From positions 372,001-436,000 of the forward strand of contig NZ_PDBS01000001.1 in assembly GCF_002572525.1 (NCBI RefSeq): a stretch of DNA of 64,000 nt, given 5' to 3'. Positions 9,087 to 18,625 of this stretch are shown here, one piece after another. The notes beneath the pieces were generated by a model. It was not told where the DNA came from, did no database searches, and worked only from the letters and a program-made list of their open reading frames with translations. Origin of the DNA: Natrinema sp. CBA1119. GTDB taxonomy: Archaea > Halobacteriota > Halobacteria > Halobacteriales > Natrialbaceae. The position numbers and the translations under genes were made by a program. How positions within the stretch are numbered: the first letter of the stretch is position 1; every line of letters begins with the position of its first letter.

Positions 9087-9383
9087 TCAGAGACCGACGT
9101 TGTCCCTGTAGACCGGCTCCCAGAGCTGACACTCCGGTTTCGGGCCGGATTCCCGAATGATCTCGTCTTCGGTGAGCCGCACCTGTGTCTGCTCGCCTGC
9201 GGTGAACTGCGGCCAGTCGGGTCGGAGGCGACTGTTCGGGTTCCCGGTCGCGGCGAAGGTCGTCCAGTAGTCCCGCATCCGCCGGGAGAGCAGCTTGTCC
9301 CGGAACCCGAGACGTGCCAGCGCGGGACCGATCGTCGCGGCCCCCAACAGAGCCCGAACGTACCGTCGTCGTTTCATAGCCAT
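9087..9383 (-). pseudogene. Remnant of a Tat-exported type B carboxylesterase (C-terminal fragment)
   Basis: This 98-residue frame begins with a twin-arginine-like signal (MKRRRYVRALLGAATIG). It then runs directly into a segment typical of the last 70 residues of type B carboxylesterases: RMRDYWTTFAATGNPN, then a W-P-x-F motif and CQLWEPVY. The catalytic Ser, Glu and His regions are all missing; a whole enzyme has about 500 residues. The simplest reading is an internal deletion that joined a signal peptide to the C-terminal end. It cannot be an active esterase. It might instead be a short expressed protein, but no other family fits. ATG codons at 9383 and 9377 are both possible. Confidence 0.55.
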
Positions 9384-9444
9384 AGTGACTTTAGCAATAT
9401 TATTCCACTATAGAAGGTGGTTATTTATCCCCTATGGTGGACCC

Positions 9445-9456
9445 ATTTATATATTG
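9445..9456 (+). promoter_or_regulatory. TATA-rich promoter region before the small gene at 9538
   Basis: The block CATTTATATATTG is the most AT-rich motif between 9384 and 9516. It could drive the small gene at 9517/9538 with a start near 9475. The surrounding interval is unusually AT-rich for this genome and may also hold a promoter for the leftward fragment. Confidence 0.4.
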
Positions 9457-9537
9457 TATCGAAGGTTTGCAGGAGCAACAAGACCTATAACTTGCTAACA
9501 CATAGCATGAAATCAGGTGATCGATGTGTCCACCCAC

Positions 9538-9702
9538 ATGAAAGACGACGCGACGGATCGGAGTGAACCGAGCAGCGAACCCGAGGGGACCGCAACGATC
9601 GAATCCTACGAGACCGACGACGGCGTCGTCTTCTACGACGCCGAGAACCCGCTGGCGTGGGTAGAGACCTCCCGAACGCTCACGCTCGAGGAGCTGGCCT
9701 GA
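9538..9702 (+). CDS. Small acidic haloarchaeal protein of unknown function
   Basis: A 54-residue, Cys-free acidic protein. A low-complexity N-terminus rich in Asp, Glu and Ser leads into a compact conserved-looking core (TIESYETDDGVVFYDAENPL, then AWVETSRTLTLEEL). I recognise the style of small haloarchaeal proteins of unknown function but cannot name a role. The ATG at 9538 is preferred; an in-frame GTG at 9517 would add 7 residues. It has no membrane segment and no operon partner, since the next gene starts 134 bp away. Confidence 0.55.
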   Translation: MKDDATDRSEPSSEPEGTATIESYETDDGVVFYDAENPLAWVETSRTLTLEELA

Positions 9703-9836
9703 GACGGTCTGCTGTCACTGTGTACCGGCGCACCCGCACGGCGGGCCGCGGGTGCGCCAGAAATGACTGACAGTAGTCCGTATGAAACGGCATCGCGAAG
9801 CGAACGTTTTTCCTCCCGCTGGTCATCGGGCCGTAT

Positions 9837-10403
9837 GTGGTACTCGACCGGAACGAGAACGAGCCCGAGGAGTGGGACCCCGAGGAGGAGTTTTACGATC
9901 CCGACAGTGACGGGTTGACGATCCCACAGGTGACGACCGGGGACGAGTCGGACGGCGACCCGGACGAACAGCCGGTCGAAGTCGACATCCCTCGCGTCTC
10001 CACCTCCGAGATGGATGCCCCGGACGAGATTATCGAAACCTTCTGGGTGCTGGTGTTGGTTATCAACGTCGCCGTTCTGGTCGTGTCGCTCGGTCTGATG
10101 CTAGTCGCGTTTGAGGGCGACCTCAGGCGCGGCGGGATCCTTCTCATCGCCGGGCTCGTTCTGTTCGGGCTGGCCGGTCGCCGATACAGCGGATTTCCCG
10201 ACGGGGAAACTACTGACCGTGACGCTAGCACTGAACGCGATGTCCCCACTGAACGCGACGCTACCACTGGGAGCGACACCAAGGCGGACGACACCCCCAC
10301 TGCCAACCCGGAAACGGCCGGATTTACTGCGGACGAGACAACCGAAACTGCTTCGGAAGACGGGACGCAACAACGGCCGTCGAACCGGAACGACCGCTCA
10401 TGA
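9837..10403 (+). CDS. Haloarchaeal membrane protein with acidic N-terminal domain
   Basis: 188 residues from a GTG start. The soluble N-terminus of about 65 residues is extremely acidic (EPEEWDPEEEFYDPDSDGL). Two adjacent transmembrane segments follow: ETFWVLVLVINVAVLVVSLG, and GGILLIAGLVLFGLAG after a short basic loop. The low-complexity tail is rich in Thr, Asp and Glu and contains repeated DxxTERD units from tandem duplication of short codon blocks. Its function is unknown. Its stop overlaps the start of the next gene by ATGA, so the two are co-translated and probably work together. Confidence 0.7.
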   Translation: MVLDRNENEPEEWDPEEEFYDPDSDGLTIPQVTTGDESDGDPDEQPVEVDIPRVSTSEMDAPDEIIETFWVLVLVINVAVLVVSLGLMLVAFEGDLRRGGILLIAGLVLFGLAGRRYSGFPDGETTDRDASTERDVPTERDATTGSDTKADDTPTANPETAGFTADETTETASEDGTQQRPSNRNDRS

Positions 10404-10861
10404 AAACAGTCGAAGACGACACCGGCAAACGGTACCTGCTTCGGAAACGATCGGACACAGCGAGTCTCGTTCGCGATCCCGAAACCGGTAACGAGTGTTA
10501 CATCCAGAACGACCGCCTCGAGGCGGTCGGCGATGAATCGGCCCTCGAGACGGCTGCGCGAAGCGTGAGCAATCCGGTTTTGACGCTACTGACGAATGTC
10601 CACGACGAGGAAACACTGGGTCTACTGGTCGAACTCTCGGAGCGGGGGCCGCTCGGCGTGCGCACCCTGCTCGACGCCTACGACTTCTGTGAGAGCGATC
10701 TGCACGGGCGATTCGCGGTCCTCTCCGCCGCAGGGCTGCTCGAGGAAACCGATGTCGCCGGCGAGCGCGGCTATCGAATCACCGAGACGTGTGAGACCGC
10801 ACTCGACGCGATCCGGACGGATATCGAGACGACGAACGAGTCGGCGGTAGAAGAGTCCTGA
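10400..10861 (+). CDS. Winged-helix domain protein, likely transcriptional regulator
   Basis: A 153-residue protein. The first 50 residues form a small strand-rich part (KRYLLRKRSDTASLVRDPET). The middle has a winged HTH: LVELSERGPLGVRTLLDAYD, LHGRFAVLSAAGLLEE, then a wing ending GYRITETCE. It has no catalytic motif. It overlaps the upstream two-TM protein gene by 4 nt, which suggests a membrane protein and a cytosolic HTH partner in one operon. It converges with rad50, whose stop lies 50 bp beyond. Confidence 0.65.
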   Translation: MKTVEDDTGKRYLLRKRSDTASLVRDPETGNECYIQNDRLEAVGDESALETAARSVSNPVLTLLTNVHDEETLGLLVELSERGPLGVRTLLDAYDFCESDLHGRFAVLSAAGLLEETDVAGERGYRITETCETALDAIRTDIETTNESAVEES

Positions 10862-10910
10862 GCGCGAGCGAACTGGCCGGTTCGAGATGGAGGCGACGGT
10901 TCGTTTGGGA

Positions 10911-13595
10911 TCAGTCCGACGCGAGCAGTTCCGCCTCCGGCGGCTGACCGCGCTCGAGTCGCGAGCGGTTCGACGTCGCATCTTTCTCGACGCGGACGAT
11001 CGAGTCGGCCGCGCCGACGAGTTCCTCGTCGTGGCTGACGACGACGATCTGTTCGACGCCGAGATCTCGCATCGACTCGACCAGCGAGACGAGTTGCGTG
11101 ACGTGGCCCGAATCGAGGAAGACAGTTGGTTCGTCGAGGATCAGCGGTGGCATCGGGGCCGTTCCCTCGACACCCTCGGCGAGCAGTCGGTAGATCGCAC
11201 ACCGCAGGCTGAGGTTGAACAGTGCTCGTTCGCCGCCCGAGAGCTGCTCGGGCTCGAGCGCCTCGCCGTCTTTCTGATAGACCGTCAACCGGTAGTCACC
11301 GTCGAGATCGATCGCCGCATAGGAGTCGTTCTGGTAGACCAGATCGAACGTCTCGTTCAGCAGGCGTTCTAAGGTCTCGACGTTGCGCTGGCGCAGTTCC
11401 GCCCGTAGCTCCCCGTAGGTCGTCTGCAGCGTCTCGGCTTCGTCGTAGAGCGACTCGAGTTGTTCGCACCGATCTTCGACGGTTTCGAGGCGCTCCCGGA
11501 GGCGCTCGAGTTCCTCGAGTTCGTTCTCGACCGCGCCGATGGCGTTCTGGATCCCGTTTCGTTGCTCCTCGAGCTCCGCGAGTTTCTCGTCGACCTGTTC
11601 GATGTACGTCTCTGCGTTTTGCTTATCCTCTCGCGCGGTTTTGACTCGCTCCTCGTCGAACTCGGACTCGAGGTCGCGCTTGCGGTCGCGCTTTTCGGCC
11701 AGTCCCTCTCGGCGCTCGTCGTTCATCGTCTCCCAATCCTGCAGGCGCTCGCGGAGGGTTTCGATATCGCTCTCGAGGGCGGCTCGCTCGTCGGCGATTT
11801 CCGAACTGCGCTCGAGGGACTCGAGGGTCTCCGAGATTTCCCCACGCTCGGTGTTGATCGCCCCGAGTTCGGTTCGCGCGTCGGCGACCTCCTCCTCGCG
11901 CTCGTCCGCTGTGGCCCGCTTTTCCTCGGCGTCGACCTCGTACTCCTCGGCGTCGTCCCACAACTGGTCGCGCTGGTCACGCCGGTCTGCAAGGCTTTCG
12001 CGTTTCTCCGTGAGCAACTGCTCGATGTTGTCGCGGTTCTCCTCGAGTCGATCGACCCGCCGTTCGGCCGCTCGCAGTTCCTCAGCGCGATCGATGCGTT
12101 CGTCGATGTCGTCTCGCTCGGCCTCGAGTTCCTCCCGCTCGGCCTCGAGATCAGCGAGTTCCTCCCGGCGTTCGTCCAGCACGTCGACGTGGGGCGAGTC
12201 CTCGACCGGCTGGCCGCACTCGGGACACTTCCCCTCCTCGAGCAGTCGTTCGCCCTCCTCGATCGCGTTCTCGGCGGCCCGGATATCGGCGGTAATGTCG
12301 TTGTGTGCCGAGACCAGTTCCTCCCGCTCGGCCTCGAGGTCCTCGAGGTGTGATTCGGTCGCCCCGAACTCGACGGGCGCGTCGTCGAACGTCGCCCGCG
12401 CGTCGTCGATCCGTTCGTCGAGGTCGTCGAGTTTCTCCTCGCGATCGGCGATCGTCTCCTCGTCGGCCTCGATCCGGTCCTCGAGTTCGTCCGCCTCCGT
12501 TCGAGCCTGTTCGGCTCGGTCCTCGAGGTCGTCGGCCGCCTCGCGGAGTCGCTCGATCTCGGTGGTCCCTTCCGTGATCGTCACGCGAACGTCCTCGAGG
12601 TCGTCCCGGAGCTCCTCGTCGCGGGCCTCGAGCGCCGCGATTCGATGCTCGATCGCTCCCTCGGCGGGATCGTCGGCCTCGAGATCGACGTCCTCGAGGA
12701 GGTCGACGCGTTCGTCTGCGAGCGCTTCGCGCCGGCTCCGAATCTCGCTGATTTCGTCGCTCGCGTCCTCGCGTTTGCGCTCGGTTTCGGTGATCTTCGA
12801 CCGCAGTTCCTCGATTTCCTCGTCGAGCGTTTCGATCTCCTCGCGGGTCTCCTCGTGTCGATCGAGGACGTCCGCGGCGGTCTCGAGCGTCTCCTGGGCC
12901 TGCTCGCGCTGTGATTCGTAGTGGTCGATCTCGTCGGTGATCTCCGTGCGGCGGGACTCGAGACCGTTCAGCCGCTCGTGGAGCTCCTTGTCCTCCTTTT
13001 GGTCGACCTGTTTTCGAACGTCCTCGAGCACCTCCTGCTGGCCGTCGAGGACGGTTTTGACCCCGAGTCGGGCGTCGCTGGCTCTCTCGCGGTAGTCCTC
13101 GAGCGCGCCGAGCTGGAGGAGGTCGTCGATCATATCTTGGCGATCGCTCGGCGAGGCGTGAATGAGCTTGTTGACCTCGCCCTGTCGGACGTACGCGCAG
13201 TTGACGAACGCCTCGGCGTCCATCCGCAGGAGTTCGGTCACCTCCCGACGAACGTCCCGCGCTCCCTCGATGGTCTCCGTCGGCGTCTCGAGGACGCACT
13301 TCGTCGTCGTCGCGCGATCACCGCGGAGCTTGAGGTGGCGTTCGATGTGGTATTCCCGGCCGTCGTGGGTGAACCACAGTTCGATCTCGCACTCCTCCTG
13401 ACCAGTCGTGATGACGTCGTCGAGCGTGCGCTCATCTAGCGCTTTCGAGCCGTAGAGCGCGAAGAAGACCGCCTCGAGCAGCGTCGACTTCCCGCTGCCG
13501 TTGACGCCGTGGACGACGGTGACGCCGCGCTCGAGCGAGAGGTCGGCGTCGCCGTAACACTTGAAGTTCAGCAGGCGGACGCGGTCGACCCTCAC
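10911..13595 (-). CDS. rad50: DNA double-strand break repair ATPase Rad50
   Basis: An SMC-like ATPase of 894 residues. It has N-terminal Walker A ([15 protein letters not shown]), two long acidic coiled coils, a central zinc hook CPECGQPV near residues 456-462, a C-terminal ABC signature ([15 protein letters not shown]) and Walker B/D-loop ([14 protein letters not shown]). With Mre11 it tethers and processes DNA ends. The gene uses a GTG start at 13595 that overlaps the mre11 stop (GTGA), so translation is coupled. The hook has the canonical CxxC. Length is normal for the family. Confidence 0.96.
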   Translation of the reverse strand: MRVDRVRLLNFKCYGDADLSLERGVTVVHGVNGSGKSTLLEAVFFALYGSKALDERTLDDVITTGQEECEIELWFTHDGREYHIERHLKLRGDRATTTKCVLETPTETIEGARDVRREVTELLRMDAEAFVNCAYVRQGEVNKLIHASPSDRQDMIDDLLQLGALEDYRERASDARLGVKTVLDGQQEVLEDVRKQVDQKEDKELHERLNGLESRRTEITDEIDHYESQREQAQETLETAADVLDRHEETREEIETLDEEIEELRSKITETERKREDASDEISEIRSRREALADERVDLLEDVDLEADDPAEGAIEHRIAALEARDEELRDDLEDVRVTITEGTTEIERLREAADDLEDRAEQARTEADELEDRIEADEETIADREEKLDDLDERIDDARATFDDAPVEFGATESHLEDLEAEREELVSAHNDITADIRAAENAIEEGERLLEEGKCPECGQPVEDSPHVDVLDERREELADLEAEREELEAERDDIDERIDRAEELRAAERRVDRLEENRDNIEQLLTEKRESLADRRDQRDQLWDDAEEYEVDAEEKRATADEREEEVADARTELGAINTERGEISETLESLERSSEIADERAALESDIETLRERLQDWETMNDERREGLAEKRDRKRDLESEFDEERVKTAREDKQNAETYIEQVDEKLAELEEQRNGIQNAIGAVENELEELERLRERLETVEDRCEQLESLYDEAETLQTTYGELRAELRQRNVETLERLLNETFDLVYQNDSYAAIDLDGDYRLTVYQKDGEALEPEQLSGGERALFNLSLRCAIYRLLAEGVEGTAPMPPLILDEPTVFLDSGHVTQLVSLVESMRDLGVEQIVVVSHDEELVGAADSIVRVEKDATSNRSRLERGQPPEAELLASD

Positions 13596-14959
13596 GCGAA
13601 ATCACCCAGCGAGGCGGTGTCGGCATCGGCAGTCTCCTCGGGCTCGTCGCTGTCTTCCGTCGCGTCGACATCGTCCGTCGCATCGCCGTCGGTATCGGTG
13701 GCTGCCGTCTCGGTGCCTCCGTCCGCTTCGGCCGCCTCGGTCGAAGCGACCGAGGCGGCCGCCGAATCGCTCTCGTCGGCGAGCTGATCGGCAACCGTCG
13801 TCACGTCCTCGTCGCCCGGTTCGCGTTCGGGCGCCGGGTCGAACGCCGACTCGTCGTCCTCGAGCAACTCGCGAACCCGTCGTTCGACGGATTCGCGGAC
13901 GTTCGAGTCGGCGAGATCACCGTTTCGGACGCTCTCATCGATCTCGAGGGCGGCGTTGCTGAGCCCCAGCTCGCGCACCCGCTTGCGAACGGCTTCGTCC
14001 GGATTGGCGAAACTCACCGACACGTCGTCGTCCTCGTCGGGGAGGTCCCGTCGGTCGTTCACGCGGGCGACGAGCGCCCCGCGATCGATCGCAAGTTCCT
14101 CGATGGCCGCCGGGGCGAGCGGTCTGCCCTCGCCCTCGACGGTGACGATGACGACCGCGTCCGCGAGGTCGTGCTGACGAACGCGCTCTTGGACGCGGTC
14201 GACTCCCTCCCCCTCCTCGAGTTCGACGTCGACGAAGACGAACTCGCGGGTCGAGGGAAGGCCGCGGCGGCTGATCGCGACGGTCCCGTCGGTCTCGAAG
14301 TCGACGATGTTGTAGCCTCGATCCTCGCGCTCGCTGGCGCTGGCGCGCTCGGTCGAGCCGCAGTAGGTGACCCAGGTGTCCAGCACCTCCGCCGTGTCCG
14401 GTTTGTGGTTGTCCCCCAGTAGGACGGCGTCGAAGTCGACGGTCGACTCCTCGAGGACGGTTTCGGTGTCCCAGTCGGCGTGCGCGAAGGGTTCGAAGAG
14501 GCCGTGACTCACCAGGCTCGCGTGGTCCGCTTCGTCCGGTAGCGAGTCGAAGTCGTAGGTGAGGTCCTCCCGGCGCGATCGGGGGACGAAGTCGAGTCCG
14601 TAGACGGCGACGTCGTCGACGACGACCGGCTCGGCACCGAGCCGGGTCGCCAGTCCGAGATCCGCGAAGAGGTCGAGCCACTGCGCGTCGCGTTTCGACT
14701 CGTGGTTTCCCACGACCGCGAGAAAGGGGATATCGGCGTCGGCGAGCGTCCGGAGGATTTCGACGGTTCCCTGCAGATCAATCAGCGACGGCCGACGGTC
14801 GTGAAAGAGGTCGCCGGCGTGGATCACCGCGTCGACGTCGTCGGCGACCGCGTCCTCGACGACGGTCCGGAAGGCCTCGAGGAAGTCCTGTCGTCGGTCG
14901 GGCGAATTGTACTGCTGGTACCCGATGTGGGTATCGCCCGTATGGATAACCCGCGTCAT
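13592..14959 (-). CDS. mre11: DNA repair exonuclease Mre11
   Basis: 455 residues with calcineurin-like phosphoesterase motifs: GDTHIGY (8-14 region), [33 protein letters not shown] and LGDNHKP. It is the nuclease subunit acting with Rad50. The catalytic part ends near residue 330. The last 110 residues are a disordered acidic Ala/Thr/Asp/Glu tail. Inside the DNA for this tail is a perfect 15-bp inverted repeat at 13729-13761. The start is supported by a TATA-like CCTTTAGG about 27 nt upstream. It is the first gene of the mre11-rad50 operon. Confidence 0.95.
   Translation of the reverse strand: MTRVIHTGDTHIGYQQYNSPDRRQDFLEAFRTVVEDAVADDVDAVIHAGDLFHDRRPSLIDLQGTVEILRTLADADIPFLAVVGNHESKRDAQWLDLFADLGLATRLGAEPVVVDDVAVYGLDFVPRSRREDLTYDFDSLPDEADHASLVSHGLFEPFAHADWDTETVLEESTVDFDAVLLGDNHKPDTAEVLDTWVTYCGSTERASASEREDRGYNIVDFETDGTVAISRRGLPSTREFVFVDVELEEGEGVDRVQERVRQHDLADAVVIVTVEGEGRPLAPAAIEELAIDRGALVARVNDRRDLPDEDDDVSVSFANPDEAVRKRVRELGLSNAALEIDESVRNGDLADSNVRESVERRVRELLEDDESAFDPAPEREPGDEDVTTVADQLADESDSAAASVASTEAAEADGGTETAATDTDGDATDDVDATEDSDEPEETADADTASLGDFA
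13729..13761. repeat. Perfect 15-bp inverted repeat inside mre11
   Basis: The arms are CGGCCGCCTCGGTCG and its exact reverse complement, separated by the 3-nt spacer AAG. It lies in the part of mre11 coding for the disordered Ala/Glu tail. It would form a very stable hairpin in RNA or single-stranded DNA. Confidence 0.85.
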
Positions 14960-15062
14960 TGGCCAGTCGTTGGCGAGCCGACCCTAAAGGGGTTCCGTGA
15001 CCGAAGTGAAAGTAGAACCGATACGTCACGCGAAGCGGAAGGTTACATTCGTCTCGCGCCGT

Positions 15063-15100
15063 GCTGACGATCGTGTCGCGCCAGGCTGACGATCGTGTCG
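15063..15100. repeat. Two direct copies of GCTGACGATCGTGTCG
   Basis: Identical 16-mers sit at 15063-15078 and 15085-15100, a 22-bp period. The interval lies upstream of mre11 and past the 3' end of the HTH gene. The copies contain the palindrome CGATCG. They could be a two-turn operator or a simple tandem duplication. Confidence 0.6.
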
Positions 15101-15202
15101 AACCGTCCTGATGGACCGCCGTTCAGTGGCGACGCGTTCGAATCGACTGCGACGACAAATCGAAGCGAAACGAATCGAGGCACCGAGAGCGGCGATCGGC
15201 CG

Positions 15203-15472
15203 TTACGATCGAATATCGAGACTGTACAGGCGCTTGCGGGCGTCGGAGAACGAAAAGCGGGAGTCGATGACGTTCTCCTCGTCGAGGCGATTGAGCGCGT
15301 AGCGGACCGTTCGGGAGGGCAGGAGCGTCTCGTCGGCGATCTGTTGTTGGGTCATCGTCTCGTTGTACTCGAGGACCTTCGCGACGAGTTTCGCGCTCGG
15401 TGGAAGATCTCGAACGTCGTCCCACGTTCCTCGTTCGTCGGGTTCCTGTCGAAGCGACTCTGAAGCACTCAT
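15203..15472 (-). CDS. Small winged-helix transcriptional regulator (MarR-like)
   Basis: 89 residues from the ATG at 15472. The frame extends 28 codons further up, but those residues lie in the AT-rich promoter interval shared with PAN. The core is one winged HTH: PPSAKLVAKVLEYNETMTQQ, a recognition helix LLPSRTVRYALNRLDEENVI, and a wing KRLYSLDI. It has no sensor domain. It is divergent from the PAN gene, with 126 bp between the starts. Control of PAN or of itself is possible but unproven. Neighbouring mre11 is on the same strand 243 bp downstream. Confidence 0.75.
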   Translation of the reverse strand: MSASESLRQEPDERGTWDDVRDLPPSAKLVAKVLEYNETMTQQQIADETLLPSRTVRYALNRLDEENVIDSRFSFSDARKRLYSLDIRS

Positions 15473-15566
15473 CCTACCTCCCCATTCCGAATACGGAGTG
15501 ATAATATTTTCTATTCCATCTAATGCTTCGTGGTAATACCTCACGGTTGAGTGCACCTACCCGAAG

Positions 15567-15576
15567 CCTCTTATGA
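15567..15576 (+). promoter_or_regulatory. TATA-like box of the PAN gene (leaderless transcript)
   Basis: The sequence CTCTTATGAA is centred about 27 nt before the ATG at 15599. It supports that start over the in-frame upstream codon at 15551. Confidence 0.5.
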
Positions 15577-15598
15577 ACCAACACCCAAAGGGTGCGTG

Positions 15599-16816
15599 AT
15601 GAGCGACACCGTGGACGACGTCGACCTCCCATATGACGAGGACGAGGCGTCCCAACAGGAGAAAATACAGTCACTCGAGGAACGGCTGGAGATCCTCGAG
15701 GCGCAAAACGAGGAGATGCGCGACAAGCTCCTCGACGCTAACGCCGAGAACAACAAGTACCAGCAGAAACTCGAGCGACTCACGCACGAGAACAAGAAGC
15801 TCAAGCAGTCCCCGCTGTTCGTCGCCACCGTCCAGGAAGTCACGGACGACGGCGTCATCATCAAACAACACGGGAACAATCAGGAGGCGCTGACCGAAGT
15901 CACCGACGAGATGCGCGACGACCTCGAACCCGACGCGCGGGTCGCGGTCAACAACTCGCTGTCTATCGTCAAACCCCTCTCGAACGAAACTGACGTGCGC
16001 GCCCGCGTGATGGAAGTCACCGAGAGCCCGGAGGTCAGCTACGAGGACATCGGCGGCCTCGAGGACCAGATGCAGGAGGTCCGCGAGACGGTCGAGATGC
16101 CCCTCGAGAAGCCCGAGATGTTCGACGACGTCGGGATCGACCCGCCGAGCGGCGTGCTCCTCTACGGGCCGCCGGGGACGGGCAAGACGATGCTCGCCAA
16201 GGCCGTCGCCAACCAGACCGACGCCACCTTCATCAAGATGGCCGGCTCGGAACTGGTCCACAAGTTCATCGGAGAGGGTGCGAAACTCGTCCGCGACCTC
16301 TTCGATGTCGCCCGCGAGCACGAACCCGCCGTCATCTTCATCGACGAGATCGACGCCATCGCCTCCAAGCGAACGGAGTCCAAGACCTCCGGCGACGCCG
16401 AGGTCCAGCGGACGATGATGCAGCTCCTCTCGGAGATGGACGGCTTCGAGGAGCGCGGCGAGATCCGTATCATCGCCGCCACCAACCGCTTCGATATGCT
16501 CGACCGCGCCATCCTTCGTCCCGGCCGGTTCGACCGCCTCATCGAGGTGCCCAAGCCGAACGCGGAGGGTCGCGAGATCATCTTCGAGATCCATACCCGC
16601 GGGATGAACGTCGCGGACGACGTCGAGTTCGCCCAACTGGCCGAAGACGCCGACAACGCCTCCGGTGCCGACATCAAAGCCGTCTGCACCGAGGCCGGTA
16701 TGTTCGCCATCCGCGACGACCGCACCGAAATCCGGATGGAGGACTTCCACAACGCCTGGGACAAAGTGCAGGCCGAATCCGACGAGACTGAAGAGGTCTC
16801 GAAGACGTTCGCCTGA
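15599..16816 (+). CDS. pan: Proteasome-activating nucleotidase (AAA+ ATPase)
   Basis: 405 residues in the PAN order. An N-terminal coiled coil (about 15-70, heptads from [16 protein letters not shown]) leads into an OB-like domain. The AAA+ module has Walker A GPPGTGKT (190-197), Walker B VIFIDE (245-250), and an arginine-finger region near RPGRFDR. It unfolds proteins for the 20S proteasome. The C-terminus ends KTFA, so the usual HbYX docking motif has Phe rather than Tyr at the second-last position. The start at 15599 is set by the TATA spacing. Haloarchaea often carry two PAN paralogues; which one this is cannot be told. Confidence 0.95.
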   Translation: MSDTVDDVDLPYDEDEASQQEKIQSLEERLEILEAQNEEMRDKLLDANAENNKYQQKLERLTHENKKLKQSPLFVATVQEVTDDGVIIKQHGNNQEALTEVTDEMRDDLEPDARVAVNNSLSIVKPLSNETDVRARVMEVTESPEVSYEDIGGLEDQMQEVRETVEMPLEKPEMFDDVGIDPPSGVLLYGPPGTGKTMLAKAVANQTDATFIKMAGSELVHKFIGEGAKLVRDLFDVAREHEPAVIFIDEIDAIASKRTESKTSGDAEVQRTMMQLLSEMDGFEERGEIRIIAATNRFDMLDRAILRPGRFDRLIEVPKPNAEGREIIFEIHTRGMNVADDVEFAQLAEDADNASGADIKAVCTEAGMFAIRDDRTEIRMEDFHNAWDKVQAESDETEEVSKTFA

Positions 16817-17343
16817 ATTCGTCCTCGCTCTCGAGGTCGGTGTCGTTTCTCGCTTCGTTTTTCGTCTGCCTGAGCGACGGCGCTCGAGTAACCGGGAGCG
16901 GATAGCGGGGGTTGCGGTAAGGCTCGAGTATCTACGTCGGCAGTCTCGACAGGAGAAGCGATGCCATTGCTGTGCAATAGGTTATATGAACGGAACGGCG
17001 TGTCCTGGAAGGAGTGGTTGAGACATCGCGTCCTGCTATCGTGGCAACAGGGGATCGCCACGCCCTCCCCAGCCGATTCGATCGCGCCTGACGGAGCTCA
17101 CTCATCCCTCGCACGGCGTTATGCCGCGGCTCACAGTTTGTTCGCGGTTCCCTCCGATCACCGCTCACATTACCGAGGCCTTCACTTCGTTCAGGCCTCG
17201 AAATTCGCCGCGGCCCAGCGCGCGCCACCGCATGCTGGTTGACCGATCTGGAGCGATACGGTACTCTCTTGTACTAATCGGAGTGGTTGCGTAGCGATGA
17301 GGAGAAGGTGGTGTCAAATCAGCCGCCAGTACACATCTCCACG
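16817..17343. other. Intergenic region without a recognisable gene; hairpin repeat
   Basis: No frame here has the acidic composition of real genes in this window; open frames code for Arg/Ser-rich shadow peptides. An inverted repeat at about 17171-17197 (CGAGGCCT, an 11-nt loop with the core TCACTTCGTTC, then AGGCCTCG) belongs in style to the GC-rich repeat family seen at 35.6-35.9 and 45.9 kb. The rest holds nothing I can name. Confidence 0.5.
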
Positions 17344-17481
17344 TTACAGAGCCGTGAAGACGAGCCACGGCACGATAAACAGCGCCAGCGTCAGCACCGC
17401 GAGGATCAGTGCGTATCCGATGCCCGTTCCCGCCGCGGTGAGCCACGCCGGATGGTCGAATTCGCCGAGATCGACTGCCAT
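17344..17481 (-). CDS. Small single-span membrane protein
   Basis: 45 residues from the ATG at 17481: a short acidic head (MAVDLGEFDHPAWL) and one long hydrophobic segment (GIGYALILAVLTLALFIVPW). The frame extends further up with Arg/Ser-rich residues that do not look coding. The head and span have the composition of small conserved haloarchaeal membrane proteins. The function is unknown. Confidence 0.6.
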   Translation of the reverse strand: MAVDLGEFDHPAWLTAAGTGIGYALILAVLTLALFIVPWLVFTAL

Positions 17482-17595
17482 GTGCTTGCCATCCGGTGAC
17501 GAACGCTTAAACGTACCGGAACACCGACTCCCGCGGTCGGTACGGACTCGAGAGTGCACTCGAGACCGGCTGCGAGCGTCCGTCGACCGGGACGA

Positions 17596-17817
17596 CTACC
17601 GGTAGATGTTCTCGTATCGCTCGCGATACTCCCGCAGCGCGAGCCTCGCTCTGCGCCGCGAGGTAAACCCGAAGCCGGTTGCCTCGCAGTCATCGTCGTC
17701 GCACTCCCAGCGGAAGGTCTCCGAGTGGGGGTCTCTCGTCACCGATGCGTCCGTCTCGCACAGCGGACAGATCCAGCCCCACCGCATATCGCCGGCGTCC
17801 GCGCTCGCCCGATTCAT
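17596..17817 (-). CDS. Small zinc-ribbon-like protein
   Basis: 73 residues from the ATG at 17817. Four Cys in two pairs, WICPLCET and WECDDDDCEATG, suggest a single zinc site, followed by a basic helical tail (SRRRARLALREYRERY). It could bind nucleic acid or a protein partner, but the family function is not known to me. It is divergent from the GMP synthase gene, with 152 bp between the starts. The longer open frame up to 17970 is rejected because the added residues are basic and would cross the promoter of the neighbouring gene. Confidence 0.7.
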   Translation of the reverse strand: MNRASADAGDMRWGWICPLCETDASVTRDPHSETFRWECDDDDCEATGFGFTSRRRARLALREYRERYENIYR

Positions 17818-17969
17818 TGGTTTGACGACGGAATTGGAGCGATGGGTCAAAAAGCCGCGCCTCGAGTGGGTGGTTCTTTTTCCGTTCGCGGGCGCACGAT
17901 CGCGGGCATCGGTCGACTCGAGGGCGCGTTTCGGACCGTTTTTACCCGATGATCCGCTACGAACACCCA

Positions 17970-18524
17970 ATGACGACTATCGTCGTGGTGGACAACCACG
18001 GACAGTTCACCCACCTCGAGCGCCGGGCGCTTCGCGACCTCGGCGTCGACACTGAGTTGATCGACAACGACACGCCGCCCACCGAAGTCGACGCCGACGG
18101 CGTCGTCCTCTCGGGCGGCCCGGACATGGATCGGATCGGACGGTCTGCCGAATACCTCGACGCGGACGTCCCCGTCCTCGGTATCTGCCTGGGAATGCAA
18201 CTGATCGCCGAAGAGCTGGGCGGTCGCGTCGGGGGCGGTGAGTACGGTGGCTACGCCGACGTCACCGTCGACATCGTCGACGCCGAGGACCCGCTAACCG
18301 GTTCGCTGCACCCCGAGACCCGCGTCTGGGCGAGCCACGCCGACGAGGTCACGGAGCTGCCCGAGGGCTTCGAGCTGACGGCGAAAAGCGACGTCTGCGA
18401 CGTCGAAGCGATGAGCGATACCGACCGCGATCTCTACGGCGTCCAGTGGCACCCCGAGGTTGCCCACACCGAGGAGGGCGACGAAATTTTCGAGAACTTC
18501 CTGGCAATCTGCGAATCGCAGTAG
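17970..18524 (+). CDS. guaAA: GMP synthase subunit A (glutamine amidotransferase)
   Basis: 184 residues; a class I glutamine amidotransferase domain alone. The nucleophile elbow is GICLGMQ with Cys73, and the other catalytic residues are His161 and Glu163 in QWHPEV. In archaea this subunit passes ammonia to a separate PP-ATPase subunit to make GMP from XMP; that gene is not in the window. The start is fixed by a TATA-like GTTTTTACC about 27 nt before the ATG at 17970. The frame reads 7 codons further up, but these fall inside the promoter. Confidence 0.92.
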   Translation: MTTIVVVDNHGQFTHLERRALRDLGVDTELIDNDTPPTEVDADGVVLSGGPDMDRIGRSAEYLDADVPVLGICLGMQLIAEELGGRVGGGEYGGYADVTVDIVDAEDPLTGSLHPETRVWASHADEVTELPEGFELTAKSDVCDVEAMSDTDRDLYGVQWHPEVAHTEEGDEIFENFLAICESQ

Positions 18525-18625
18525 GCGCTCCGGACGATTCGGTTTTATTGGCGGTCAATATCGTCCGTCTCAGCTGCAAGCTACTCGCTTATGGAACTCA
18601 GCGCTGTCCACTCACACGATCGCTT

